From Hyphomicrobium sp. NDB2Meth4 (GTDB lineage Bacteria > Pseudomonadota > Alphaproteobacteria > Rhizobiales > Hyphomicrobiaceae): a stretch of DNA of 64,000 nucleotides. The notes beneath the pieces were generated by a model. That model searched no databases. It was not told where the DNA came from and saw only the letters and a program-made list of their open reading frames with translations. The DNA lies in contig NZ_FPEJ01000003.1 of NCBI RefSeq assembly GCF_900117445.1, forward strand, positions 124,001-188,000, given 5' to 3'. Below are positions 38,655 to 46,457 of the stretch, piece after piece (positions within the stretch are counted from its first letter, which is position 1; the number at the start of each line of letters is the position of its first letter). A program made the translations under genes and the position numbers.

Positions 38655-40172
38655 TTACGCGGCGCTGCGCGCGTTCTCGTTTTGCGATGCCGGCAACGCC
38701 TCGAAGCGCTCCCGCACGTGCTGCGCCCAATGGTCCACGTTCCAGGTGGATACGCGCTCGCGCATCTTTTGCAATTGGTCCGAGCGCTCTGTTGCACCCA
38801 TGTCGAGAGCCGCGTCGATAGCGGCATCCATGCTGCGTTCCGAATAGGGATTGACGCGAATGCTCTCCGCCAGCTCTACCGCGGAGCCCGCAAACTCCGA
38901 AAGAATAAGCGCGCCGGGATCGCCGTTCTGCGCGGCGATGAATTCCTTCGCGACGAGGTTGAGCCCGTCCCTCAAAGGCGTGATCCAGCAAACGTCGGCG
39001 GCGCGATAGTAGCAGACAAGCTCCTCGAACGGCACGCCGCGCGTCGACAGCATGATCGGCGACCAGCGCAAATTGCCGTACTTGCCGTTGATGGAACCGA
39101 CAAGCCGCTCGACTTCGCGCTGCGCGGCACGATAGGCGCTCATGCCGTCCGCGGGAGCAACGCACACGCAGAACAGCTTCACCTTTTCCTTCAGCTCCGG
39201 ACGGCGCGCCAGCAGCCTGTCGAACGCCTCGAGCATCTCCTTGGTGCCTTTGACGTAGTCGACGCGGCCCACCGAAACGAGCAAGCGCCGATCACCGATC
39301 TCGGACTTGATCTCAGCGACCCGCTGGCCCGCCTCGAAGGTGGAAAGAAGCTTATCGATGACCTCTGGATTGGTCCCGATCGGCCACGCATCGATCTCGA
39401 CGCGGCGGCCGTTGTAGTTCAGCGCAGTGGTGACGGTGGGCTCCGAAAGAACCGTCCCCGTCGGACAGAACGGGCCCTTCACCGCGCGCGTCTCGGCGCG
39501 CACGGCACCAAGCACCGAGCAGGCCGTAGAGGCGAAGTTCTCCGCATAGCGCGGAATATGGAAGCCCACGATATCGCAATCGAGCAGGCTGCCGAGGATC
39601 TCCTCGCGCCACGGCAGCACGTTGAACGTGTCCGCTGCCGGGAACGGCGTGTGATGGAACATCGCGATGCGCGCGTTCGGCTTGATGCGCCGCACGTAAT
39701 GCGGCACGAGCCATAGATTGTAGTCGTGCACCCAGATGAACGCGTCATCGCTCGCCTGTTCGCACGCAGCTTCCGCGAACAGCCTGTTCACCTCGCGGAA
39801 GTTCTCCCAATCGACGGGCCCGTAATTGAACTTGCCGGGAAACGAATGAAGGATCGGCCACAAGGCCTCCTTCGACGTGACGTGATAGAACGCTTTCACC
39901 TGCTCGGCCTTTAGCGGCAGACGCACCACGTCGTACTCGCCGTAGGAATCCTTGATGTGGACGGTGCGCTCGAAGCCCTTGCCGTTCGCCGGCACCTGCT
40001 TCCACGCGATCCACACCGCGTCCTTCGCGCTGCCTAAGAAGCCCTTCAGCGCCGGTACGATGCCATTCGGGCTCTTGTTCTCCTTATAAATGACGCGGCC
40101 GTTCTCGATCACCTCCTCGTAAGGCTGGCGGTGGTAGACGATCACGAACGAGGATTTTTTGGCTTGAGCCAT
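38655..40172 (-). CDS. ggpS: glucosylglycerol-phosphate synthase (GT20, GgpS-type)
   Basis: The protein is 505 aa and a retaining GT20 enzyme. It resembles cyanobacterial GgpS more than OtsA: it begins VIVYHRQPYEEVIENGRVIY, has KSPNGIVPALKGFL, then WIAWKQV, HVTSKEALWPILHSF, WVHDYNLWLVPHYVR and HHTPFPAADTFNVLPWREEI. OtsA normally opens with a VVSNR-type strand. The reaction would be ADP-glucose plus glycerol-3-phosphate to glucosylglycerol phosphate. The upstream genes supply the acceptor and the phosphatase. Its ATG overlaps the phosphatase stop by one base. Annotation tools may call it OtsA. Confidence 0.85.
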   Translation of the reverse strand: MAQAKKSSFVIVYHRQPYEEVIENGRVIYKENKSPNGIVPALKGFLGSAKDAVWIAWKQVPANGKGFERTVHIKDSYGEYDVVRLPLKAEQVKAFYHVTSKEALWPILHSFPGKFNYGPVDWENFREVNRLFAEAACEQASDDAFIWVHDYNLWLVPHYVRRIKPNARIAMFHHTPFPAADTFNVLPWREEILGSLLDCDIVGFHIPRYAENFASTACSVLGAVRAETRAVKGPFCPTGTVLSEPTVTTALNYNGRRVEIDAWPIGTNPEVIDKLLSTFEAGQRVAEIKSEIGDRRLLVSVGRVDYVKGTKEMLEAFDRLLARRPELKEKVKLFCVCVAPADGMSAYRAAQREVERLVGSINGKYGNLRWSPIMLSTRGVPFEELVCYYRAADVCWITPLRDGLNLVAKEFIAAQNGDPGALILSEFAGSAVELAESIRVNPYSERSMDAAIDAALDMGATERSDQLQKMRERVSTWNVDHWAQHVRERFEALPASQNENARSAA

Positions 40173-40948
40173 CAGGCAGTCTCCTTCGTAGCGTGCGACT
40201 GAGGAAGCATACGCAGCTCAGCAATGGCTTCGAGAATTCCGCCAGCGCCCGCGCGCGTCGCGCGATAGACGTTGTCGAAATCCGCAATTGCTTCCCGCAG
40301 CCGCGGCTCCGCGTTGCCGACGGCAACACCTTTGAGCCCGGTTTCGAACAGCGACAGGTCATTCATCGTGTCGCCGGCACACAGAACGCGCTCATGCGGC
40401 AACCGCTCGTGCTCCAGCAGCTTCAGGAGCGTCTCGCCCTTGTTCACGCCACGCGGCAGCACATCGAAATAAAGATCGGCGGAGGTGAGCGCCGCATAGC
40501 CTGCAGCATCGATCTCCACCGCAGCAGCCTCGGCTTCGACCGCATCGTCGTAGAAGTACGAAAGACGGCGACCCCCGAAGATGTCCTGCTTCTTGAGCTT
40601 GGTGCGCCGGCTCATGATCGCTTCGGCATCCGAGGTGCCCGGCCAGCGGCTGTCGATCCAGCGCTCCGTCTCGGCATGCGGCTGCCAGTGCGGCCCGACC
40701 ACGACCGAGGTTCCGACATCGCCGATGATCAGATCCGGCTCGGGCGTGCCGTGCGTCCCGGCCAGCGCTGACGCGAATGGAATATCCCGGCCGGTGACGA
40801 AGGCGAGCGCGATCTCACTCCTGCGTGTTTCGATCAGGCCATAGAGCTCGGCGCGATCCTCATCGCTTCCGCCCAGAAATGTCCCGTCGAGATCGACGGC
40901 CAGAAACAGTGCACGCGAAGCGAGCGATGTGCTGAGGGCACCGCTCAT
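40172..40948 (-). CDS. HAD-family glucosylglycerol-phosphate phosphatase (GgpPS N-domain-like)
   Basis: The protein is 258 aa. FLAVDLDGTFLGGSDEDRAEL carries the DxD nucleophile, AFVTGRDIPFASAL motif II, GVNKGETLLKLLEH the lysine, and VLCAGDTMNDLSLFETG the acidic motif, as in sucrose-phosphatase-like HADs. In Pseudomonas-type GgpPS this domain is fused to the N-terminus of the synthase; here they are two genes in the same order. It would release free glucosylglycerol. The start at 40948 overlaps the gpsA stop as ATGA. An in-frame start at 40981 lies inside gpsA and is less likely. Confidence 0.82.
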   Translation of the reverse strand: MSGALSTSLASRALFLAVDLDGTFLGGSDEDRAELYGLIETRRSEIALAFVTGRDIPFASALAGTHGTPEPDLIIGDVGTSVVVGPHWQPHAETERWIDSRWPGTSDAEAIMSRRTKLKKQDIFGGRRLSYFYDDAVEAEAAAVEIDAAGYAALTSADLYFDVLPRGVNKGETLLKLLEHERLPHERVLCAGDTMNDLSLFETGLKGVAVGNAEPRLREAIADFDNVYRATRAGAGGILEAIAELRMLPQSHATKETA

Positions 40949-42003
40949 CCCGCCTCCGCCAGCACGATCGCGTCCGTGCAACGTCCCTCGAATGCCGCCT
41001 CCGTGGCACCGCGCGCATCGAGCCGCCCCGATACCAGCGCGGCGACAGCTTCCGCCAGCGGAAGCTTGAGGCCGACACGCGCCGCCATCCTGATCAGCGC
41101 TTCGACGTTGGCTGCCCCTTCATGCGTTTCCGAGGCTCCGGACGATGCGGACTTTGGCTTTGCCAGTTGCAGCCCGTAACGATAGTTGCGCGACTTGGCA
41201 TCGGTGCACGTCAGCACGAAGTCGCCGAAGCCGGCCGGCCCCAGCAGCGTCTCGATGCAGCCGCCGAGCGCAACGATCAGGCTCGAAGCTTCGCGAACCG
41301 CCTCACTGAGAATGGCCGCGCGCGCGTTGGCGCCGAGGTTCAATCCATCCGAGGCCCCGCACAAAGTAGCAGCGACGTTCTTGAAGACGCCCGCCACCTG
41401 CACGCCGACCACATCGTTTGTCGGCGACAACATGAAACGGCCGCGTGAAAGGCGCTCCGCCAGCGATGCCGCAAGCGGCATCTCGCCGGCCAGCGATACG
41501 ATCGTCGGCAGGTCCTGCGCCACCTCGTCGGCAAAGCTCGGCCCCGAAAGGATGAGCACCGGACCAGACTGCCATTTGGCTGCAACGCGCCGCGACAGGA
41601 GCGTGCCGTCTCCCGCCAATCCCTTGGCGCAGACCAGCACCGGCACGTCGTCCCCGACAAATGCGCGGGCACGCCCAGCGAGGCCTTCCACTGCGCCGCT
41701 TGGCGCCGCCAGCAACACCAGGTCGGCGCCCGCGAGCGCCGCTTCCATCGAATGCGTCGGCTCAAGTTCGGCTGGAAACGGGCAGCCGGACAGGCGATCG
41801 CCATTCTCGCGGTCACGGCTCATGGCGAGGGCATGGTCGGCCCGCCGCGACCAGAGCCGTACCTCGAGGCCCTGCCGCGCCAAAGCGATGGCTAGCGCCG
41901 TACCCCATGCCCCAGCTCCGAGCACGGCCACCCGCCGTACGTCGGCGCCCTCACCGATGGGACGCTTGGGTCTGATCTGCCGTTTGCTAAGGACGTCAGT
42001 CAC
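40945..42003 (-). CDS. gpsA: glycerol-3-phosphate dehydrogenase [NAD(P)+]
   Basis: The protein is 352 aa from GTG. RRVAVLGAGAWGTALAIALA is the dinucleotide motif, with VLVCAKGL, ILSGPSFADEVAQ, VAGVFKNVAATLCGASDGL and LGPAGFGDFVLTCTDAKSRNYRYG typical of GpsA. It makes sn-glycerol-3-phosphate from DHAP for phospholipids, and here also for the synthase two genes on. I start at 42003 because family proteins begin just before the dinucleotide fold; the longer frame to 42072 would add 23 residues. First gene of the three-gene operon. Confidence 0.93.
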   Translation of the reverse strand: MTDVLSKRQIRPKRPIGEGADVRRVAVLGAGAWGTALAIALARQGLEVRLWSRRADHALAMSRDRENGDRLSGCPFPAELEPTHSMEAALAGADLVLLAAPSGAVEGLAGRARAFVGDDVPVLVCAKGLAGDGTLLSRRVAAKWQSGPVLILSGPSFADEVAQDLPTIVSLAGEMPLAASLAERLSRGRFMLSPTNDVVGVQVAGVFKNVAATLCGASDGLNLGANARAAILSEAVREASSLIVALGGCIETLLGPAGFGDFVLTCTDAKSRNYRYGLQLAKPKSASSGASETHEGAANVEALIRMAARVGLKLPLAEAVAALVSGRLDARGATEAAFEGRCTDAIVLAEAG

Positions 42004-42364
42004 ATCTCGATCGCTTGTGCGCAAATCGCTGCCTCCAATGATCAGAGGGTGCACAAGGTGAATGGCCGCCAATGCGGCGAACTGGTCGAGATAAGCTCAA
42101 CTTACCGAGTGCTGCTTCCTCAAGAAGTTATTGCACTGCAATAGTAACCCCTTTGACCACAATGACAACCCTTGCGGCCCGGCAGCCCGGGAAGGCCATC
42201 AAATACTTGAGTTACAGTGGTTTTGTTTCCACGCGCCCACGGAGAAGCCCGCTTGCCGGCGCGAAATTCTGATTCTACTCAGACGCAGCGTCCCGCCCCC
42301 CGGCTTAGTCTGGAGGCTCGCACTGCCGGCTGAATTGAACGGCAATCTGAATTTGGGAAATTGC
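42004..42364. promoter_or_regulatory. control region of the gpsA operon with a TATTGCA palindrome
   Basis: About 360 bases between gpsA and tRNA-Ser. The inverted repeat TATTGCA-C-TGCAATA at 42129-42143 is perfect with a one-base centre and lies about 125 bases before the gpsA start. It looks like a regulator site, although too far for a simple start-site block. The remainder has no gene I can support. Confidence 0.4.
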
Positions 42365-42454
42365 TGGCGGAGGGGGTGGGATTCGAACCCACGAGACGGT
42401 TGCCCGCCTACACGCGTTCCAGGCGTGCGCCTTCAACCACTCGGCCACCCCTCC
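42365..42454 (-). tRNA. tRNA-Ser (anticodon GGA)
   Basis: Read on the minus strand it begins GGAGGGGTGGCCGAGTGG, has anticodon stem CACGC/GCGTG around CTGGAAC (anticodon GGA), a long variable arm as expected for serine, the T-loop GTTCGAATC and the 3' acceptor strand CCCCTCC with discriminator G. The CCA end is encoded. It reads serine codons UCC/UCU. Confidence 0.97.
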
Positions 42455-42743
42455 GTCGCAAGCGGCGCAATATAGCCAGCGTTCTTCCCAGCGCAACTGC
42501 TGCTGCGCGTCGGCCACAGCATCTTTATGAACTAGCTGCAAATAGGCCGATGACCACCCTTGGCCCCTTCCCCCGGGTTGTCGATCGGATGACGCGACAC
42601 TTATTTAACGATAGCTGTGCTATTTTGGGACATGCCGATACTAATCTCTTCGGCGGCAAGGCCGTGCGCGCCCGCCCGTCGGGCAGAGCCGGAAGAAGCG
42701 ATCACCGGAATTCTTGTGAAGTTCGAGCTTTGGGAGGTGTACT

Positions 42744-43232
42744 GTGAGCTTGTTCAAGGGGGGAGCAAAGGCTCTGGCTTTGGCTGCCAGCGCGGTTCTC
42801 ATGGCCAGCATCCCGGCCACCGCTGGTAGTCCGTTCTCCGCCCTGGTGGGCACATGGAGCGGCAAGGGCACGGCCCGCTTGGAAGGCGGCAAGAGCGAGA
42901 GGCTCTCCTGCAAGGGCTATTACTCTGGCTCGGGCGGCTCGCAGCTCAAACTCAACATTATCTGCGCCAACCCCTCGACCAAGGTCGAGCTTCGCTCGGT
43001 CCTCAAATATGCCGGCGGCCGCGTCACCGGCACCTGGGAAGAGCGAACCTACAATCAGGTCGGCACCATCTCCGGCAGCGCAGACGACTCCAAGCTTCGC
43101 CTGAATATCGGTGGCGGCGCACTGACCGGCCTCTTGTCCGTATCGCTCGACGACAAAACGCAGTCGGTCTCCCTGTCGACGCAGGGCTCAACCCTGAAGG
43201 GCGTCAGCATCAACTTCGCGCGCGGCAGCTGA
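42744..43232 (+). CDS. hypothetical secreted protein, 162 aa
   Basis: It starts at GTG with GGAGG eight bases before. A signal peptide (cleavage near ATAGS) precedes a beta-rich domain with LVGTWSGKGTARLEGGKSERLSCKG, then KLNIICAN, GGRVTGTWEERTYNQVGTISG and LSTQGSTLKGVSINFARG, reminiscent of lipocalin-like export proteins of alphaproteobacteria. Two cysteines lie in LSCKG and IICAN. No function is known to me. Confidence 0.78.
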   Translation: MSLFKGGAKALALAASAVLMASIPATAGSPFSALVGTWSGKGTARLEGGKSERLSCKGYYSGSGGSQLKLNIICANPSTKVELRSVLKYAGGRVTGTWEERTYNQVGTISGSADDSKLRLNIGGGALTGLLSVSLDDKTQSVSLSTQGSTLKGVSINFARGS

Positions 43233-43368
43233 GCCTGCACCCGCGCGGGAGCGATGCCCTGGCGCCACAGCACCTCCGCCGCCTAGTTCCGGCGCCGGAA
43301 GGGCAACTCCAATCGTGCTAATCTGCCTCGCCAGATTCGAAAGTCTTGAGGCCTGACCGGAGATCCAG

Positions 43369-43725
43369 ATGAAGTTCCCCTCGACCGTCGCCCGCGTCAT
43401 GGCCGCAGCCGCCGCCATGGCAATCGTAGCCAGCCCCGCCCTTGCCGGCCCCCGTGCAGTCAGCAAGGTGCTCGGCTACGTCACGGCTCACAGCCACGAC
43501 GGCAACGGCTCCATCCGCGCGCCCTACCGGGCAACCGATGTCGGCTATCAGGTACGCCTGCCGCACGGTACTTGGGTCTATTGCAAGCGCAGCTGCTCCG
43601 AGACGCTGCGCGTGAACACCGTAGACGTCTGGGCCAACATCGATGATGCAAGCCCCATCGGCGTCGGCACCCTCAGCGCCGAATGCGGCATCTTCGGCTG
43701 CCTCCGTCGGGAGTGGAGCTTCTAA
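43369..43725 (+). CDS. hypothetical secreted protein, 118 aa, four cysteines
   Basis: A signal peptide (cleavage near ALAGP) is followed by an 88-residue domain with Cys pairs in WVYCKRSCSE and AECGIFGCLRREWSF, likely two disulphides. Family unknown. It lies 136 bases after the preceding secreted protein and is closed by a terminator. Confidence 0.72.
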   Translation: MKFPSTVARVMAAAAAMAIVASPALAGPRAVSKVLGYVTAHSHDGNGSIRAPYRATDVGYQVRLPHGTWVYCKRSCSETLRVNTVDVWANIDDASPIGVGTLSAECGIFGCLRREWSF

Positions 43726-43752
43726 GCTTCGGACACTCTTGCTAATTGCTTC

Positions 43753-43778
43753 AGCGGCGCTGTTTCAGCGCCGCTTTT
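43753..43778 (+). terminator. rho-independent terminator
   Basis: AGCGGCGCT pairs with AGCGCCGCT over GTTTC, followed by TTT. It closes the short secreted-protein gene before the convergent MBL hydrolase gene. Confidence 0.75.
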
Positions 43779-43808
43779 GCGTTGGCCAACCACCTTCACA
43801 GCTTCGGA

Positions 43809-44486
43809 TTAGGCCGCGTCCCCCACAATGAACGGGTTGGTCCGCCTCTCCTGGCCGATGCTGCTCATCGGGCCGTGGCCGCAAATGAAGACGAACTCGT
43901 CTGGCAGCGCCATAACTTTGGTGCGGATAGAGTGCATCAGCGCTTCATGATTGCCGAGCGGCAGATCGGTGCGCCCGATCGAGCCCTGGAACAGCACATC
44001 GCCCATCAGCGCAAATCGTTGCGCACGGTTGACCAGCACAACCGAGCCCGGTGAATGGCCGGGGCAATGCAGCACCTCGAACGTGTGCCCCGCAACCGAG
44101 ACTGTCTCGCCCTCGTCCAGCCAACGATCCGGCGTCACCGCGCGCGCTGGAACCCCATACGCTTCGCCCTGCTTCTCCAGGTTGTCGAGCAGCGGGCGCT
44201 CGTTGACGTGCGGCCCCTCGATGGGAATGCCGCCCAGCCGCTCGCGCAGCTCCGCCGCCCCGCCCGCGTGGTCGATATGCCCATGGGTGAGCAATATCTT
44301 CTCAGGTTGCATACCAACTTGAGCAATCGCCGCCTGAATCTGATCGAGGTCGCCCCCTGGATCCACGACGGCCCCCTTCATGGTCTCAGGATCCCACAAC
44401 AGCGTGCAGTTCTGCTGGAATCCCGTCACCGGGATGATCGCCGCCTTGAGGCCGCGCTCTGGGCTTGCGTTCGGTGTATCGCTCAT
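43809..44486 (-). CDS. metallo-beta-lactamase-fold hydrolase (glyoxalase II-like)
   Basis: The protein is 225 aa. LTHGHIDHAGGAAELRE is the HxHxDH zinc motif; LHCPGHSPGSVVLVN and the C-terminal FICGHGPMSSIGQERRTNPF supply the further His/Asp ligands. The length and the GHGP ending match the YcbL subgroup of type II glyoxalases rather than long GloB enzymes. Likely acts on thioesters in the cytoplasm; substrate not proven. Confidence 0.9.
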   Translation of the reverse strand: MSDTPNASPERGLKAAIIPVTGFQQNCTLLWDPETMKGAVVDPGGDLDQIQAAIAQVGMQPEKILLTHGHIDHAGGAAELRERLGGIPIEGPHVNERPLLDNLEKQGEAYGVPARAVTPDRWLDEGETVSVAGHTFEVLHCPGHSPGSVVLVNRAQRFALMGDVLFQGSIGRTDLPLGNHEALMHSIRTKVMALPDEFVFICGHGPMSSIGQERRTNPFIVGDAA

Positions 44487-44603
44487 ATCGCGGGTCTATT
44501 CCTCGCGCAGTTAACGAGTTGTGTCGGCCCTTAAGTAGCGGAGTTGGCTCCAGCTATCCAGAGCAGCATAATCGCCCCGCCGAATCTTTGAGGGTCATCG
44601 CCG

Positions 44604-45098
44604 ATGGTCGTGCGCTACGCAAAAGTTTTGCTCGTCCTGATGATCGGCATCTTCTCGCTGCTGGTCGGGCTCGACAACATCATCGACTACGGCACCAACT
44701 ACGCCTTCGTGCAGCATGTAATGTCGATGGACACGATTTTCCCGAATTCGACCCTCACCTGGCGCGCGATCACGAACCCCACCCTTTATCATTTGGGGTA
44801 CGCGCTCATCATCGCCGGCGAACTGCTCGCCGGAATCCTCTGCCTCTTCGGCGCCCGCAAGCTCTGGCACGCCCGCACAGCCTCCGCCCCGGCGTTCAAT
44901 GCCGCCAAGGACGTCGCCGTTGCCGGCCTCGCCACCGGCTTTGCGCTGTGGTTCTTCGGCTTCATGACCGTTGGCGGCGAATGGTTCCAGATGTGGCAGT
45001 CTCAGACGTGGAATGGCCAGCAGGCCGCCTTCCGCTTTATCACCTGCATCGGCCTCGTGCTGCTGTTCCTCAACCAGAAGGATGACGAGCTTGCCTGA
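44604..45098 (+). CDS. DUF2165 family small membrane protein
   Basis: The protein is 164 aa with four membrane helices and the family pattern LLVGLDNIIDYGTNYAFVQHVMSMD, then YHLGYALIIAGELLAGILC, GGEWFQMWQSQTWNGQQAAFRF and a final helix. DUF2165 has no known function. It overlaps the next small gene by 17 bases, suggesting co-expression. Confidence 0.85.
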   Translation: MVVRYAKVLLVLMIGIFSLLVGLDNIIDYGTNYAFVQHVMSMDTIFPNSTLTWRAITNPTLYHLGYALIIAGELLAGILCLFGARKLWHARTASAPAFNAAKDVAVAGLATGFALWFFGFMTVGGEWFQMWQSQTWNGQQAAFRFITCIGLVLLFLNQKDDELA

Positions 45099-45396
45099 GC
45101 GACGTTCGACATCCGAACAATCGCGCGCGCTCATCGCTGTAGGTCACGCGGGCTCGGTGCTGCTGCTCGAGGCGGCAACCGGGCGCCCCGTGTGGGAGCG
45201 CGCCCTTGCCGACCTTCCCGCAGGACAACCCTGCGACGGCCAGCCCGTCACCGTTCGCATCGTCGGGGAAACTGTGATCGCAGCCTCGCTGGGCCACGTT
45301 TTCGCCTTTGCGATCGTGGACGGAGAGCTGCTGTGGCATCTGAACCGTCGCGGCCGTGGTGACGGCGAGACAAGTCTGGCAACCGAACGCGACTGA
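45082..45396 (+). CDS. small PQQ-like beta-propeller repeat protein, 104 aa
   Basis: The frame overlaps the end of the DUF2165 gene. It holds one clear repeat, ALIAVGHAGSVLLLEAATGRPVWERAL, and a second, VIGETVIAASLGHVFAFAIVDGELLWHL-like segment, as in PQQ/WD-type blades, but far too short for a propeller. No signal peptide. Its start at ATG 45082 is uncertain. It ends 18 bases before the RmlD-like gene, so the three plus-strand genes may form one unit. Confidence 0.55.
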   Translation: MTSLPERRSTSEQSRALIAVGHAGSVLLLEAATGRPVWERALADLPAGQPCDGQPVTVRIVGETVIAASLGHVFAFAIVDGELLWHLNRRGRGDGETSLATERD

Positions 45397-45414
45397 ACAA
45401 CAAGCGGAGTACCC

Positions 45415-46299
45415 ATGCGACTCTTGATTGCCGGCTGGCAGGGTCAGGTCGCCCGCGCCCTCGTAGAAATGGCTCCCGGTCGCCCGGATGTGATGGCGTG
45501 CGCAGTCGGCCGCGCGGCCCTCGATATCTGCGAGGCGAAATCCATCGAGCGCGCCTTGTCGGCGATCTCGCCAACGGTCGTCATCAACTCTGCCGCGTAT
45601 ACCGCCGTAGACAAGGCCGAAAGCGAACCCGAACGCGCCTTCGCCCTCAATCGCGACGGCGCCCGCCTGCTCGCAGAAGCTTCCGCCAAGCGCGGCATCC
45701 CGATGATCCACATCTCCACCGACTACGTCTTCGACGGCACGAAGCAGGCCCCCTACACCGAGGAGGACGCAACATCCCCTGCCACCGTCTTCGGCCGCTC
45801 CAAGCTCGAAGGCGAGGAGGCTGTTCGCGCGACTAACCCGAAGCACCTCATCCTGCGCACCTCGTGGATATTCAGTCCCACCGGACGCAACTTCGTGCGG
45901 ACAATGCTTTCCCAAGCCGGTGAGCACCAAAGCGTGCGCGTCGTCGACGACCAGCGTGGCAGCCCCACTTACGCGCCCCACCTCGTGAACGCCATTCTTG
46001 ATCTTGCGGCAACCGCATCCAAGCCCGACGCCGATGTCCCCTGGGGCATCTATAACGTCGCCAACACTGGCACCACGACCTGGCGCGGTTTCGCTGAGGA
46101 GGTGTTCGACCGCTCTCGTGCCCTCGGCGGGCCGTCCGCTAGCGTGGCGCCGATCCGCACCGCGGACTACCCGACTCCGGCGCCCCGCCCCGCAAATTCA
46201 CAACTCGACTGCAGCAAGCTGGAACGCACGTTCGGGCTCCGTCTTCCCCCCTGGCAGACCGGCGTCGCCGACTGCGTCGGACGCCTTCTCGCGGATTGA
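45415..46299 (+). CDS. dTDP-4-dehydrorhamnose reductase homologue, catalytic Tyr replaced by Phe
   Basis: The protein is 294 aa and matches the RmlD/RfbD fold: LLIAGWQGQVARALVEMA at the N-terminus, VVINSAAYTAVDKAESEPE, IHISTDYVFDGTK and LILRTSWIFSPTGRNFVRTML. In RmlD the catalytic YxxxK normally reads VYGxxK; here it is VFGRSKLEGE, coded TTC, so the Tyr is lost while the Lys stays. Reductase activity is therefore doubtful or altered. No rmlA, B or C gene is nearby. An FNR-like palindrome overlaps the stop codon. Confidence 0.85.
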   Translation: MRLLIAGWQGQVARALVEMAPGRPDVMACAVGRAALDICEAKSIERALSAISPTVVINSAAYTAVDKAESEPERAFALNRDGARLLAEASAKRGIPMIHISTDYVFDGTKQAPYTEEDATSPATVFGRSKLEGEEAVRATNPKHLILRTSWIFSPTGRNFVRTMLSQAGEHQSVRVVDDQRGSPTYAPHLVNAILDLAATASKPDADVPWGIYNVANTGTTTWRGFAEEVFDRSRALGGPSASVAPIRTADYPTPAPRPANSQLDCSKLERTFGLRLPPWQTGVADCVGRLLAD

Positions 46300-46309
46300 T
46301 CTAGATCAA
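46296..46309. promoter_or_regulatory. perfect FNR/FixK-type box
   Basis: TTGATCTAGATCAA fits the consensus TTGAT-N4-ATCAA with no mismatch. It overlaps the stop of the RmlD-like gene and lies about 150 bases before the start of the haem-motif GGDEF-EAL gene, a usual distance for a CRP/FNR-class activator acting in low oxygen. The spacing to the unknown transcription start cannot be checked here. Confidence 0.7.
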
Positions 46310-46358
46310 CAACCGCTGCAGCAAGCCCCGATTTCCGGGATACAGCGGAGTTCTGTCG

Positions 46359-46378
46359 CATCCGACTTTTGTCGGATG
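46359..46378. terminator. hairpin between the RmlD-like and GGDEF-EAL genes
   Basis: CATCCGAC pairs with GTCGGATG around TTTT, a perfect eight-base stem. No T-run follows, so it may be a weak terminator for the upstream gene or an operator-like palindrome within the leader of the next gene. Confidence 0.45.
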
Positions 46379-46457
46379 ACACCCGCTTTATGCGTTCGGC
46401 TTATCTATAAATTAATTCGCCAGATGCACTCGGCTCAGACGAAATTCAGAGGTCTGA

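Noticed and set aside
38655-40172. Calling the GT20 gene trehalose-6-phosphate synthase (OtsA)
   Set aside because: The N-terminal motifs and the neighbours (HAD phosphatase, gpsA) fit glucosylglycerol-phosphate synthase better; no otsB-type gene is adjacent.
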